DNA from: Gammaproteobacteria bacterium
Lineage (GTDB): Bacteria > Pseudomonadota > Gammaproteobacteria > Pseudomonadales > Azotimanducaceae
DNA: 58,470 nt
NCBI GenBank assembly: GCA_026707045.1
Contig: JAPOXO010000032.1
Span: forward strand, 1 to 58,470
Direction of reading: 5' to 3'
Shown one piece after another: positions 25,601 through 33,587 of this stretch. Made by a program: the position numbers and the translations under genes. The notes under the pieces are model-generated. The model had not been told where the DNA came from, did no database searches, and worked only from the letters and a program-made list of their open reading frames with translations. Position 1 is the first letter of the stretch, and each line of letters opens with the position of its first letter.

Positions 25601-26385
25601 CCTTGAGTGGGTACCATCGGCAAATGTGGACTGCGGTCTCGAAATACCCCCGTCCCGTCATTGATCCACAAGTATTCTGTAAGAGGTTTTTCTGATCTCC
25701 ATCCGGTGCCCCAGTGCGCGAATGCAAGGTCGACGTCTCCGTCGACATCTATATCGGCTGCAGCAGCTGACAAAGTAGCTCGATTGTGAAAAATTCGAGA
25801 TGACTCCGTGTTTTCTTCAAAGTAACCATTGCCTTGATTTACGAAAATTTCAACCCCGCCATGTTGGACTGATACAAAGTCAACCCAGGAATCACCATTT
25901 AAGTCAATGAAATAGCCACCAAATTCCGCCGAACGGGGAGTGATCCCGCGTCTTCCAATCAAGCGAACAAATCCTCCGCCTTGATAGGAAAACAAAGAAC
26001 TCTCTATACCGCCTCCATGCGTCACATATAACTCCGGAGTGCCGTTGTTGTCGATATCTGCGAAAGCAAGTCCACCCGAAAAATCGAATAGATCTCGTTC
26101 CGTAGTGTTGGATTGGTCATACGAGTGTACGGCCTCGTCCGGTTCGTAGCACAAACCAAGTGACTCTCCAACTGCATTGAAAAAACCGCTTCCGTTTCCA
26201 TCCTTGCAATGACTTAGGTGGTCTGAAACTTGCTGTGCCGATACCGCGATTTGTAGAGTCTCGATCGGTTCAGCAGCGTCGGACGCAATCAGCGTCGTAC
26301 CTCCACCACAACCGTGGACAAGCAAGCAAGAGAGGCCTAAACCACACAGAATGAAACTGTTAGCTTTTGAGTTCTGTATCCACAT
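22624..26385 (-). CDS. FG-GAP repeat / ASPIC-UnbV lipoprotein fused to a vanadium haloperoxidase-like PAP2 domain
   Basis: This protein is 1,253 residues from the ATG at 26385; an in-frame TTG at 26439 would only add residues before the signal peptide. The N-terminal hydrophobic stretch ends in LLVHGCGGG, a probable lipobox. Residues about 85-470 carry FG-GAP/VCBS calcium-binding-like repeats (DIDNNGTPELYVTH, DIDVDGDVDLAFAH, DFDRDGDLDWFVSS, DYNDDGRIDILIAN). An ASPIC/UnbV module (about 490-560) and a small beta domain with SHWSSNRGG follow. The C-terminal about 600 residues resemble vanadium-dependent haloperoxidases: NLFHISAAMYDAWAAF, then PFAGYVSGHSTYSSAAAEIL near 1143-1162 and SRIWGGIHPPHDD near 1210-1222, fitting SGH and SRx5HxxxD. 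Oxidative halogenation outside the cell is plausible; substrate unknown. The lysine of motif 1 is not evident. Confidence 0.85.
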   Translation of the reverse strand: MWIQNSKANSFILCGLGLSCLLVHGCGGGTTLIASDAAEPIETLQIAVSAQQVSDHLSHCKDGNGSGFFNAVGESLGLCYEPDEAVHSYDQSNTTERDLFDFSGGLAFADIDNNGTPELYVTHGGGIESSLFSYQGGGFVRLIGRRGITPRSAEFGGYFIDLNGDSWVDFVSVQHGGVEIFVNQGNGYFEENTESSRIFHNRATLSAAAADIDVDGDVDLAFAHWGTGWRSEKPLTEYLWINDGTGVFRDRSPHLPMVPTQGSENAFTPTFADIDSDGYPDLLMAGDFGSSQVFRNVDGRWFEDITNDHITDKNGMGAAVGDFDRDGDLDWFVSSIWGDPDLYGDLYDGNRMYRNSNGRGTYEDVTSKTYVRYGGWGWGSCFADFDNDGWLDLFHTNGSAIFPEDRSVLYMGSANGTFIESSEKLGINHIDQGRGVLCLDYNDDGRIDILIANNRKSPTVYRNDNDNGNRYLKVKLIGTTGNTHAVGARIVITSKSGVQTHEVQLGTGYLAQGTTVAHFGLGDEESVESVEVIWPDRFRTTSYIEGVTVDQTVVLEQPAREEIYLHVVDGSGAGVYDAGARIMLEAAEPGEGYVFSHWSSNRGGIFEDWKSEETYFTVPTESVTVSANYLPVTSTGPDSSVARLWNEVLLESIRNDYARPTVHARNLFHISAAMYDAWAAFASVEEPWLLGSSRSGHSCKFSGGVANTEVREAQEEAISFAAYRLILHRFSRSPGRGTIVRDADVLMSFLGFDKSVTNASSTLDNPATLGNHIASCYKAMGMIDGANEQLDYSNVKYRPVNGPLRPEEPGNPDIVNLNRWQPLSLIEFIDQSGNPSSAEPSFIGAEWGSVESFALKESTLTIYERDGQEYWVYHDPGKPPFIGGNSSDEYRWGFERVAVWSSELDPQDEVQVDISPLSIGNISAYPETFEEYKAFYEDGLSSEFNLGHDLNPNTGLAYASQLVNRGDFTRVLAEFWADGPDSETPPGHWFVILNEVSSHPDLSKQLGGTGPVLDGLEWDIKAYFALGGAMHDAAVAAWGIKGWYDYVRPISAIRAMSDRGQSSHPDEASYDSLGIGLLDGYIELIDSDDPLAGDSEEHVGKIKFYAWRGPDSVNDASVDVAGVGWIRAENWWPYQRPSFVTPPFAGYVSGHSTYSSAAAEILARLTGSEYFPGGMSRFEIPANHFLKFERGPSTAMTLQWATYKDAADQCSLSRIWGGIHPPHDDIPGRIIGRQVGIDAFAEAELFFAGSRND

Positions 26386-26513
26386 CTTCGATGGTTTTTG
26401 TTTGCCGAATGACAAACTCAATTGCAATATTCGGGTCAAAACTATTGAATGAAGAGTATTTCACCACACATCAAGAAAGTACTGGAATGGAGATTGATTT
26501 CGGAGAAATCGCT

Positions 26514-27119
26514 ATGACCAATGCAAAGAAAGTTTCGGCCCTATTGTTAGCCACGCTTGCTAGCGTGAGCGTGCTCGCTGGCCAGAACAATTTCTACTGT
26601 GCTGTAGGATTGGGACAAGTCGTCACGGAATCCAACGAGGTGTACAAAGGACCTTCAATAAACTTGGCGGCAGGCTACAGGTTCAATCGCAATTATGGTG
26701 TAGAAGCTGCCTATGATCAAAGTACTGGTGGAACTTCTAGAGACGCCCTGTGGTGGCGAAGCGACATCTGGTTGATAAGCGACGACGCTCGACCGGCACA
26801 ATTTGACTCCATTCATGTGGTTAGCATTCTCGGTACTGCAGAGTGGTACTTACATCCAAAAATATCAATCTACTCCAAGCTTGGCGTTGCGCGAGGAACA
26901 GTAGACTACAAGTACCAATCATCTGGATCTAGCAGTTTGCCAATCACAAGATCGTTGAAAGAAGACAATCTCGTACTTCAACTGGGCTTCAGCGTTCCTA
27001 TAAGAGATGACTACGACATCACGTTTTCTGTCAAGCATCAGTACGGTGCCAACATCTTCGAACTCGGTGACAGACTTGACGCTACGACTGTGGGAGTTGG
27101 ATTGCGAATTAGTCTGTGA
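26514..27119 (+). CDS. Small outer-membrane beta-barrel protein
   Basis: This 201-residue protein uses the ATG at 26514, with GGAG eight bases upstream and a signal peptide right behind it (KVSALLLATLASVSVLAG). The mature part alternates aromatic and polar residues in short strands (FYCAVGLGQ, SINLAAGYRFNRNYGVEAAYD, ISIYSKLGVARGTVDYKY, DYDITFSVKHQYG, TTVGVGLRISL). It ends with a strand terminating in SL. This is the pattern of OmpA-like/OmpW-like 8-strand barrels (outer membrane protein beta-barrel domain). It is transcribed away from the haloperoxidase-like gene; starts are 128 bases apart, so they may share a control region. No specific function can be assigned. Confidence 0.8.
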   Translation: MTNAKKVSALLLATLASVSVLAGQNNFYCAVGLGQVVTESNEVYKGPSINLAAGYRFNRNYGVEAAYDQSTGGTSRDALWWRSDIWLISDDARPAQFDSIHVVSILGTAEWYLHPKISIYSKLGVARGTVDYKYQSSGSSSLPITRSLKEDNLVLQLGFSVPIRDDYDITFSVKHQYGANIFELGDRLDATTVGVGLRISL

Positions 27120-27193
27120 GCGGCTTGATTATTTGCCTAAGCGGAGGATTTGACAGCTCCTATTTAAAGCTCAAACCACAGCTTGGGATGATT

Positions 27194-28150
27194 TCAGATG
27201 GGGTGCCAAAGCAACGAACGAATCTCACTGAACTCTCTTGGTATTTTCGTCCAGTGCATACCGCCATCCGTGCTACGGAAGACTTGACCAAGAATTGTGC
27301 TCGAAAAGAGCAAGTTCGGATTCGATTCATTTGCAGCTATATTCCACACCGTAGAGTTCGTTGCGCCATCTAGTTCTGCAATTTTCCAACTACATCCAAA
27401 GTTATCGCTTCTAAGAAGGCGACCTGTAGTTCCCGGAGGACCATCTCCGTTTCCCAAGAAAACTGTGCCGTTGCTACCGGCTTTGAGTTCCATTCCGCGA
27501 GTATATTGCCATGGGGAGTCTAGTTCGTTCCATTCCCAGTTCTGACCACCATCGGAAGACGAATACAAGCCCACTGCTGTCGCAGCCAGTAGCTTTCGAT
27601 TGCCTTCTTCGACCATTGCAACCATGTCGTGAATGTCGGGGAATTTAAATCCATTTTCGAGCTTTTCCCAACTGTCGCCGTGATCGTGGGAAACATGTAC
27701 AGCGTCGATTTCCACCGAAACCCATACTGTGCCCTCGTCGAGGGGATCAATTCTGATTCTTGTAACCCGTGTTTTGCCAATCTGGCACTCTTGGGAAATA
27801 CCGACGGGAAGTTCGTCCCAAGAGTCTCCACCATTGCAGGATCGGAAAATGCCACCGGGACGTGTACCTACATACATCGTCTTGCAATCCTTTGAGCTCT
27901 GTGCAAGAGCCCAAACCTGCCGCTCATCAAATGGAGAGGCAACTCTGTGAACCGATCCATCCTGCAAATGTCGAACTAATCCCTGCTCAGTTCCAACAAA
28001 CACAGTTTCTGGTTCCGCATCGTGCCAAGCCATAGACCAAACACCTTTCGTGGAATCAAATCCACTAAAGCTAGATTCCCATGTTTCTCCTAAGTCGTTG
28101 CTGGACCAAACTCCCGATCCAACCGTACCAACATAAACTCTCGAACCCAT
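27194..28150 (-). CDS. BNR/Asp-box repeat beta-propeller protein
   Basis: This 318-residue protein is built of repeated Asp-box units of the sialidase/sortilin type: SSNDLGETWE, SCNGGDSWDE, VSHDHGDSWEKL, SSDGGQNWEW, SDNFGCSWK and STDGGMHWTKI. Each is preceded by strands such as MYVGTRPGGIF. The units fill the whole chain and would form a propeller. No signal peptide is visible; the chain starts directly with MGSRVYVGTVGSGVW. The catalytic residues of sialidases are not recognisable, so a glycosidase activity should not be assumed. It converges with the barrel gene. Function unknown. Confidence 0.78.
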   Translation of the reverse strand: MGSRVYVGTVGSGVWSSNDLGETWESSFSGFDSTKGVWSMAWHDAEPETVFVGTEQGLVRHLQDGSVHRVASPFDERQVWALAQSSKDCKTMYVGTRPGGIFRSCNGGDSWDELPVGISQECQIGKTRVTRIRIDPLDEGTVWVSVEIDAVHVSHDHGDSWEKLENGFKFPDIHDMVAMVEEGNRKLLAATAVGLYSSSDGGQNWEWNELDSPWQYTRGMELKAGSNGTVFLGNGDGPPGTTGRLLRSDNFGCSWKIAELDGATNSTVWNIAANESNPNLLFSSTILGQVFRSTDGGMHWTKIPREFSEIRSLLWHPI

Positions 28151-28316
28151 GATGTTCCTCTTTCATTCCACGAGCTTGCTTGAGCGGACTTGACTCGCAA
28201 CTAGCTTAGTAAGCAAATGATAAATCTCATATGCAAGTTGAACCCGATCTCAATTCATGGGAAATTCATTTGGCTAAAATTGCGCCGATTCCCCTCGGTT
28301 GCGGACAACACTTTAC

Positions 28317-28392
28317 GGCCAGGTAGCTCAGTCGGTAGAGCAGTGGACTGAAAATCCTCGTGTCGGCAGTTCAATTCTGCCCCTGGCCACCA
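28317..28392 (+). tRNA. tRNA-Phe (anticodon GAA)
   Basis: A complete 76-base cloverleaf. The acceptor stem GGCCAGG pairs with CCTGGCC over seven bases; the D-stem is GCTC/GAGC, the anticodon loop CTGAAAA has GAA in the centre, the T-stem is GGCAG/CTGCC with loop TTCAATT, and the discriminator A is followed by an encoded CCA. One oddity is a T28-T42 mismatch in the anticodon stem (GTGGA/TCCTC). It converges with accB. A TAAAAT at 28275-28280 could be a -10 box, but no good -35 is seen. Confidence 0.97.
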
Positions 28393-28493
28393 TCTCTAGT
28401 TGTTCTGCTCACCACCCCAATCACTTCGAAGCCAATTCAAGCACTTGACAGAGGATCAAATGTGATCGCAGTCCCGAGAGTCCTATAGGAACA

Positions 28494-28925
28494 TCAATTG
28501 ATGTAGAAAATCGTGGCTCCCGATTCAATTGCCTGCCCATTGTCGATTGGTACATCGACAATGGTGCCTATTCGTTCTGACTTTACTTCATTCATCATTT
28601 TCATGCTCTCAATGATGCACAGCACATCGCCAATTTCTACGCGTTGGCCAACTTCCACAAATGGCTGCAACTCAGGGGCGGGTGAACGATAGAAGGTTCC
28701 TGCCATCGGGGACTTGATCGGCAGAGCATTGGAAGGCACGTTGCGAGAAGCTTGAGAAAAGGTTGGATTCATTTCCTTGTTTGTGGGCTGGGTTGCAGAC
28801 GAAGGGTTTCCTTGGTCCATAGAAGCCACCACCCGTATGAGGGAATCACCCTCTCTCACCTCAAGTTCTGCAATGCCTGTTTCTTTAACAACGTCGATGA
28901 GCTGCTTGATCTCGTCAATGTTCAT
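28494..28925 (-). CDS. accB: Biotin carboxyl carrier protein of acetyl-CoA carboxylase
   Basis: This 143-residue protein has a short N-terminal helical part (NIDEIKQLIDVVKETGIAELEV), an Ala/Pro/Ser-rich linker (about 35-68) and a C-terminal biotinyl domain (about 69-143). The biotin attachment lysine is Lys109 in ESMKMMNEV, a mild variant of EAMKM. The thumb region SPAPELQPFVEVGQ typical of AccB is present. It carries carboxybiotin between the biotin carboxylase AccC and the carboxyltransferase in fatty acid synthesis. It starts three bases after aroQ ends. The usual next gene, accC, is missing here; the tRNA-Phe gene faces it instead. Confidence 0.95.
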   Translation of the reverse strand: MNIDEIKQLIDVVKETGIAELEVREGDSLIRVVASMDQGNPSSATQPTNKEMNPTFSQASRNVPSNALPIKSPMAGTFYRSPAPELQPFVEVGQRVEIGDVLCIIESMKMMNEVKSERIGTIVDVPIDNGQAIESGATIFYIN

Positions 28926-28928
28926 GAG

Positions 28929-29408
28929 TCAATCGCTCTCCCTACCTGCGAGATATTGAATTGCTGCATCAAGAGCAAGGTTGTAGCTGAAAGCGCCGAA
29001 ACCCACTATCACTCCCTCGGCAATATCAGATAAAAGGGATCGGTGTCGAAACGGCTCGCGAGAATAGACATTGGAAACATGCAACTCAATGAACGGTATT
29101 GCAACCGCAAGCAGCGCGTCTCGAATTGCAATGCTCGAATGGGAGTATGCCCCTGCATTTAGCAGAATGAATGACACAGAGTCTCGAGATTTCTGAATGG
29201 CATCCACAAGTTCTCCCTCGGAATTGGACTGTATTGCCAAAAAGCCGATTCCTCTTTGCTTTGTGTTCTCCTGCAGCTCAGACACGATGTCATCTAGTGT
29301 CCTTGATCCGTAAATTCCTCGTTCACGCAATCCGAGCATGTTCAAATTCGGACCATTGATCAAGAGAATAGACTTCGATGAATCGTTATGTGAAGCTTTT
29401 TCGTCCAC
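28929..29408 (-). CDS. aroQ: 3-dehydroquinate dehydratase, type II
   Basis: This 159-residue enzyme of the shikimate pathway turns 3-dehydroquinate into 3-dehydroshikimate. Motifs run in the usual order: LLINGPNLNMLGLRERGIYG near residues 16-35 (flexible-loop arginine and catalytic tyrosine region), IQSNSEGELVDAI near 58-70, INAGAYSHSSIAIRDAL-type LLNAGAYSHSSIAIRDAL near 83-100, and ELHVSNVYSREPFRHRS near 107-123 with the catalytic histidine. The start is GTG at 29408. It forms an operon with accB three bases downstream, a common pairing. The gap to the divergent copper chaperone gene is about 97 bases. Confidence 0.95.
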   Translation of the reverse strand: MDEKASHNDSSKSILLINGPNLNMLGLRERGIYGSRTLDDIVSELQENTKQRGIGFLAIQSNSEGELVDAIQKSRDSVSFILLNAGAYSHSSIAIRDALLAVAIPFIELHVSNVYSREPFRHRSLLSDIAEGVIVGFGAFSYNLALDAAIQYLAGRESD

Positions 29409-29505
29409 GAGTGCTTGTCGCTTCGTTCGGGCTTTTCTATTCTATTGTCTCGGCTAAATTGAGGAATCAGCTAGAAGTGGGAGGTGTGTTTCGACTAAGT
29501 CTAAA

Positions 29506-29961
29506 TTGAACCTTCGGTCCACAGGAATACTTGCGATTGGTGCGGTCTTGCTCATCGCCGCGGTCGTCGTCCTCTTGGTCCTCACAATGGCCCGAAATCC
29601 CGATCAGATTCTCAATGTCGAGAATGCATGGATCAGGGCACCAACTACTTCAAACTCTATGACGGCGGCATATTGCGGATTCTCGAACCGAGGCGAACAG
29701 GACATAACCATTGTTTCAGCGCGTTCGTTGTCGGTGGGAAGCATTGAGTTTCATGAATCCAGGTATGAAAACGAAATGCATCGGATGATCCAGCTAAAGG
29801 AATTCGTGATTCCAGCTAAAGGAAAACTCAGTCTGGAACCGGGAGGAATGCATTTGATGCTTTTCAATCTTTCCAACGACATCGATTCATCCACGCAGAT
29901 TGAATTCACAACCTCGACTGGCGAATCGTTCGAATACACGTTCCACATTAAAGATTCTTGA
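29506..29961 (+). CDS. PCu(A)C-type copper chaperone
   Basis: This 151-residue protein has an N-terminal membrane anchor or uncleaved signal (about 6-28) and a periplasmic PCu(A)C domain. Copper ligands of the family can be seen: the histidine in SIEFHESRYE, the methionine in EMHRM, and the HxM pair in GGMHLMLF. The start NVENAWIRAPT is also typical. Such proteins deliver Cu(I) to the CuA centre of cytochrome c oxidase or to other periplasmic copper sites. The only in-frame start is TTG at 29506, without a clear Shine-Dalgarno. No ScoI gene is nearby. Confidence 0.88.
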   Translation: MNLRSTGILAIGAVLLIAAVVVLLVLTMARNPDQILNVENAWIRAPTTSNSMTAAYCGFSNRGEQDITIVSARSLSVGSIEFHESRYENEMHRMIQLKEFVIPAKGKLSLEPGGMHLMLFNLSNDIDSSTQIEFTTSTGESFEYTFHIKDS

Positions 29962-30055
29962 GTTTCTGGATTCCCAAAAGAGACTCGTCTTTATCATATG
30001 AACCCGCAGAGGCAGCCCGCCATTAACACTTGAAGTACACGTCTTGGGAGATGCA

Positions 30056-32101
30056 ATGGACCAAACTTTGATTCCGCCAATTCTTGGGGTAATTGGATTG
30101 ATCGCGGCAGGCATCGTCTACCTATTAGTCAAACGTTATCCCGATGGAAAGGAGACTGTCAAAGAGATTGCAGAACAGATTCATAGAGGCGCAATGGTGT
30201 TTATGCGCAGAGAGTACACCCTCATGGCTGCATTTGCATTGGTTCTGTTCGTCTTGCTGTTGCTCGAGACTAAGCACTTGGGTATCCAGACAGCCCTCGC
30301 TTTTGTAGCCGGTGCCATTGCATCCGCAGGGGCCGGCTGGGTCGGTATGTACACAGCTACAAAAGCCAATGTCAGAACTACAACGGCTGCCGAAGAAAAA
30401 GGAGCCGCTGCAGCTCTTTCCGTTGCATTCTTTGGTGGATCAATCATGGGATTGGCCGTCGCATCGTTCGGCTTGCTCGGCCTGGGAATCGTTTACTACG
30501 CTTTCGGTGGGGACCCCGAAACCGCTCATCACATACACGGTTTCGGAATGGGCGCGTCGACAGTAGCGCTGTTTTCTCGTGTTGGCGGAGGAATCTATAC
30601 CAAGAGTGCGGATGTGGGAGCAGATCTCGTCGGTAAAACAGAAGAGAACATTCCAGAAGACGATCCACGAAACCCAGGCGTAATTGCCGATAACGTGGGT
30701 GACAACGTAGGGGATGTGGCCGGAATGGGCTCAGACATCTTCGAGTCCTACTGTGGTTCCATGATTGCCAGCATCGCCATCGCATCGACGCTTGGCGCCA
30801 CCGGGATTGCGGAGCTGTTTGCCGACAGTGCAAATGCTGATCAAGGAATACTGATGTTCTTGCCTTTGGCACTTGCTTCGGCCGGACTTGTATGTTCAAT
30901 TCTGGGAATCATGCTGGTTCGGACTCAGTCGAATCGAAATCCGGCTCTAGCATTGCGACTCGGCATGACCGTGACACCAATATTGTTTATCGCGATTGCG
31001 TTTTTCCTCGTGTCAAACGTGGCGAAACTAAGTCTGGATATTTGGTATTGCGTCTTAGCGGGTGCTGTGGGAGGGATCATCATTGGTCTCATTACTGAGT
31101 ATTACACCTCGGGACGTCCGATTCGTACCATCGCCGAACAAGGAAAAACTGGGGCTGCAACAGTATTGATTACTGGTTTGGCTACCGGCATGCAATCGGT
31201 TGTCGTTCCAATTCTCAGTATTTGCGCAATCATCTTTGTGTCCACATCATTTGCCGGACTGTACGGTGTGGCGATTGCCGCGGTTGGATTGCTGGCTACG
31301 GTGGGCATGACAATGGCTGTCGATGCCTATGGTCCAGTTGCCGACAATGCTGGCGGAATCGCCGAGATGGGTGGTCTAGGTGAGGACGTGAGAAAAATCA
31401 CGGACTCGCTAGATGAGCTTGGAAATACAACTGCCGCTATGGGCAAAGGATTTGCAATAGGAGCTGCAGCGCTGGCAGCATTAGCGATCATTGCCGCTTA
31501 CGTGGAGGCAATCACTCACTATTCGGGTGAGGAATTCATACTGCATATCGGTGATCCACGAGTTCTTATTGGACTCTTCATAGGGGGCCTCACAGCTTTT
31601 CTCATTGCGTCCATCACGATGCAAGCAGTTGGTACTGCAGCCGAGAAGATGATCGAGGAGATTCGACGACAATTCCGAGAGATCTCTGGGCTGCGAGAGG
31701 GTACTGCTAAGCCCGACAATGACAAGTGCATTCAAATCGCTACCAATGCCGCACTTACACGCATGGTCTTGCCGGGCGCGATAGCGGTCTTTCTTCCACC
31801 GTTAGTTGGATTTACTTTGGGACCACAAGCGCTCGGTGGACTGCTAGGCGGCGGATTGGTTGGTTGTGTTCTCCTCGCCCTGACGATGGCCAACGCCGGT
31901 GGAGCTTGGGACAATGCAAAGAAGCACGTCGAGAAGGGATCGTTGGGAGAGGGTCACCTCAAGGGCTCCGAAACACATTCAGCAACAGTTGTCGGTGACA
32001 CGGTAGGAGATCCTTTCAAGGACACTTCGGGACCGAGCATGAACATTCTCATCAACGTGATGGCGATTGTGAGCCTTGTAATTGCTCCGGTGATCGCCTA
32101 G
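30056..32101 (+). CDS. hppA: Membrane-bound ion-translocating pyrophosphatase, predicted K+-dependent class
   Basis: This is a 681-residue protein from the ATG at 30056, which has GGGAG five bases upstream; an in-frame TTG at 30044 is less likely. About 15-16 membrane helices. The PPi-binding acidic motifs are present: [20 protein letters not shown] around residue 215, a central [10 protein letters not shown], and [20 protein letters not shown] near the C-terminus. The class-defining stretch reads [12 protein letters not shown]: Ala and Gly where K+-independent enzymes have Lys and Thr. This predicts K+ dependence. Whether it pumps H+, Na+ or both cannot be decided here. It hydrolyses cytoplasmic PPi to build an ion gradient. 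The next gene, in opposite orientation, is a PPi-dependent phosphofructokinase. Confidence 0.96.
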   Translation: MDQTLIPPILGVIGLIAAGIVYLLVKRYPDGKETVKEIAEQIHRGAMVFMRREYTLMAAFALVLFVLLLLETKHLGIQTALAFVAGAIASAGAGWVGMYTATKANVRTTTAAEEKGAAAALSVAFFGGSIMGLAVASFGLLGLGIVYYAFGGDPETAHHIHGFGMGASTVALFSRVGGGIYTKSADVGADLVGKTEENIPEDDPRNPGVIADNVGDNVGDVAGMGSDIFESYCGSMIASIAIASTLGATGIAELFADSANADQGILMFLPLALASAGLVCSILGIMLVRTQSNRNPALALRLGMTVTPILFIAIAFFLVSNVAKLSLDIWYCVLAGAVGGIIIGLITEYYTSGRPIRTIAEQGKTGAATVLITGLATGMQSVVVPILSICAIIFVSTSFAGLYGVAIAAVGLLATVGMTMAVDAYGPVADNAGGIAEMGGLGEDVRKITDSLDELGNTTAAMGKGFAIGAAALAALAIIAAYVEAITHYSGEEFILHIGDPRVLIGLFIGGLTAFLIASITMQAVGTAAEKMIEEIRRQFREISGLREGTAKPDNDKCIQIATNAALTRMVLPGAIAVFLPPLVGFTLGPQALGGLLGGGLVGCVLLALTMANAGGAWDNAKKHVEKGSLGEGHLKGSETHSATVVGDTVGDPFKDTSGPSMNILINVMAIVSLVIAPVIA

Positions 32102-32138
32102 ATGAATACGAGCCATCCTTAGAAAGAGCAATCAGACC

Positions 32139-32156
32139 CGCTACTAGGGTGTAGCG
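32139..32156. terminator. Small hairpin between convergent hppA and pfp
   Basis: CGCTAC at 32139-32144 pairs with GTAGCG at 32151-32156 around a six-base loop (TAGGGT). It overlaps the stop of the phosphofructokinase gene and lies 38 bases after the hppA stop. No T-run follows on either strand, so it is at best a weak bidirectional terminator. Confidence 0.25.
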
Positions 32157-33406
32157 TATTTCGGCAGCCTCTTTTCGACAAGTTTGCAAGCAAGCTGCAC
32201 GTAGGATGGCAGACCCTCGACATAGGGCGGGTACGCTTCCCCCTGAATGAGTGGTTCCAAGTAGCGACGCGCTCTTGCTGTTATTCCGAATCCATTCTTG
32301 GAAATATATGATCGCGGAACCTTGCGTTCCTGATTCGCCACCTTGTCGATTGAAGTAGTGCGTGTGGTCCAACGATATGGTTCGTCCGTGATTCGTCTGA
32401 TAGTCACCATAACCCCTGACTGACCTTCGATGGCGGCAATTACAGCTGCTTCTCCTACTGCAAATGCTTGATCAAGATCTGTTTGAGAAGCTATATGCCT
32501 TGCCGACCTCTGCAAGTAGTCAGCAATTGCGAAGTGGTACTTGTAGCCAAGTTCCTCTGCAATCAGCTTGGACAAAGTCGCTCCAACCCCTCCCAGTTGT
32601 ACATGACCAAAAGCATCCTTCGTTCCGGCGTCCGAAAGGAACTCTCCATTTTCGTAGCGTGCTCCTTCTGACGCAACGATGACGCAGTAGCCCAGCGAAT
32701 TGACCGTTAGATCAACCTTTCTCAAGAACAATTCACGGTCAAACGGAATTTCGGGAAACAGAATTATGTGAGGCGGATCTCCGGGTCCCTTACCGGCGAG
32801 TCCTCCCGCAGCCGCTATCCAACCAGCGTGACGTCCCATTACTTCCAAAATGAAGACTTTGGTAGATGTCTCGGACATTGACTGCACATCGAGAGCTGCC
32901 TCTCTAGTCGAGACTGCAACATATTTCGCAACCGATCCAAATCCAGGACAGGTATCCGTTTGAGCAAGGTCGTTATCGACCGTCTTGGGTATTCCTATGC
33001 ACTGAATGGGATAGTCAAACTTCAGACTCAAAGCCGTAATCTTCTTGCAAGTGTCCTGTGAATCGCCGCCGCCGTTGTAGAACACATGCCCTATGTTGTG
33101 CGCCTCAAATACATCAAACAATCTACGCGCAATTGGATCGCTCGTGTCTTCTGAACCAATCTTGAATCTACACGAGCCGAACGCGCCACCAGGGGTGTGT
33201 TTTAGAGCTCTAATGTTGTCTTCAGACTCCTTACCCGTATCAATCAATTCCTCACGCAAGATTCCAACAATTCCATCCTTAGCGCCATAGACGTTTCCGA
33301 TCATTTTGGAATATTTGCGTGCGGTCTGAATGACTCCACATGCTGTGGCGTTAATGACGGAAGTTACGCCACCCGATTGAGCATAGACTGCATTTTTCCG
33401 TTTCAC
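32144..33406 (-). CDS. pfp: Pyrophosphate--fructose-6-phosphate 1-phosphotransferase
   Basis: This 420-residue protein starts at GTG 33406, which has GGGGGAG five bases upstream; a TTG five codons earlier is the other option. N-terminal NAVYAQSGGVTSVINA is the phosphofructokinase phosphate loop. NGGGDSQDT near residue 105 and PKTVDNDL near 135 hold the Asp and Lys that mark PPi-using enzymes (ATP enzymes have Gly at both positions). EVMGRHAGWIAA and FPEIPFD are further family motifs. The enzyme phosphorylates fructose 6-phosphate with PPi in a reversible step, serving glycolysis or gluconeogenesis. It converges with hppA, which also uses PPi; pckA at 17640 supplies gluconeogenesis. Confidence 0.93.
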   Translation of the reverse strand: MKRKNAVYAQSGGVTSVINATACGVIQTARKYSKMIGNVYGAKDGIVGILREELIDTGKESEDNIRALKHTPGGAFGSCRFKIGSEDTSDPIARRLFDVFEAHNIGHVFYNGGGDSQDTCKKITALSLKFDYPIQCIGIPKTVDNDLAQTDTCPGFGSVAKYVAVSTREAALDVQSMSETSTKVFILEVMGRHAGWIAAAGGLAGKGPGDPPHIILFPEIPFDRELFLRKVDLTVNSLGYCVIVASEGARYENGEFLSDAGTKDAFGHVQLGGVGATLSKLIAEELGYKYHFAIADYLQRSARHIASQTDLDQAFAVGEAAVIAAIEGQSGVMVTIRRITDEPYRWTTRTTSIDKVANQERKVPRSYISKNGFGITARARRYLEPLIQGEAYPPYVEGLPSYVQLACKLVEKRLPKYATP

Positions 33407-33587
33407 TGGGGCTCCCCCCAACCGTTGGTTCCAAGAGAATCATACGACACGGAAGAACGACCAAAACTACGAGAAAGAGTAAGAGTAACGATCTTCAATC
33501 AATTCGCTCGTGGATACTCGGGGTGAGGCGTACGACAAACCATAGAAGATCTAGCTTTTTATTGCTTTTCCGGTTGTATGAGAAAAT

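Noticed and set aside
24800..26100. Repetitive DNA that might suggest a CRISPR or tandem array
   Set aside because: The repetition is at the protein level (FG-GAP repeats in one frame). The DNA copies differ and there are no regular spacers.
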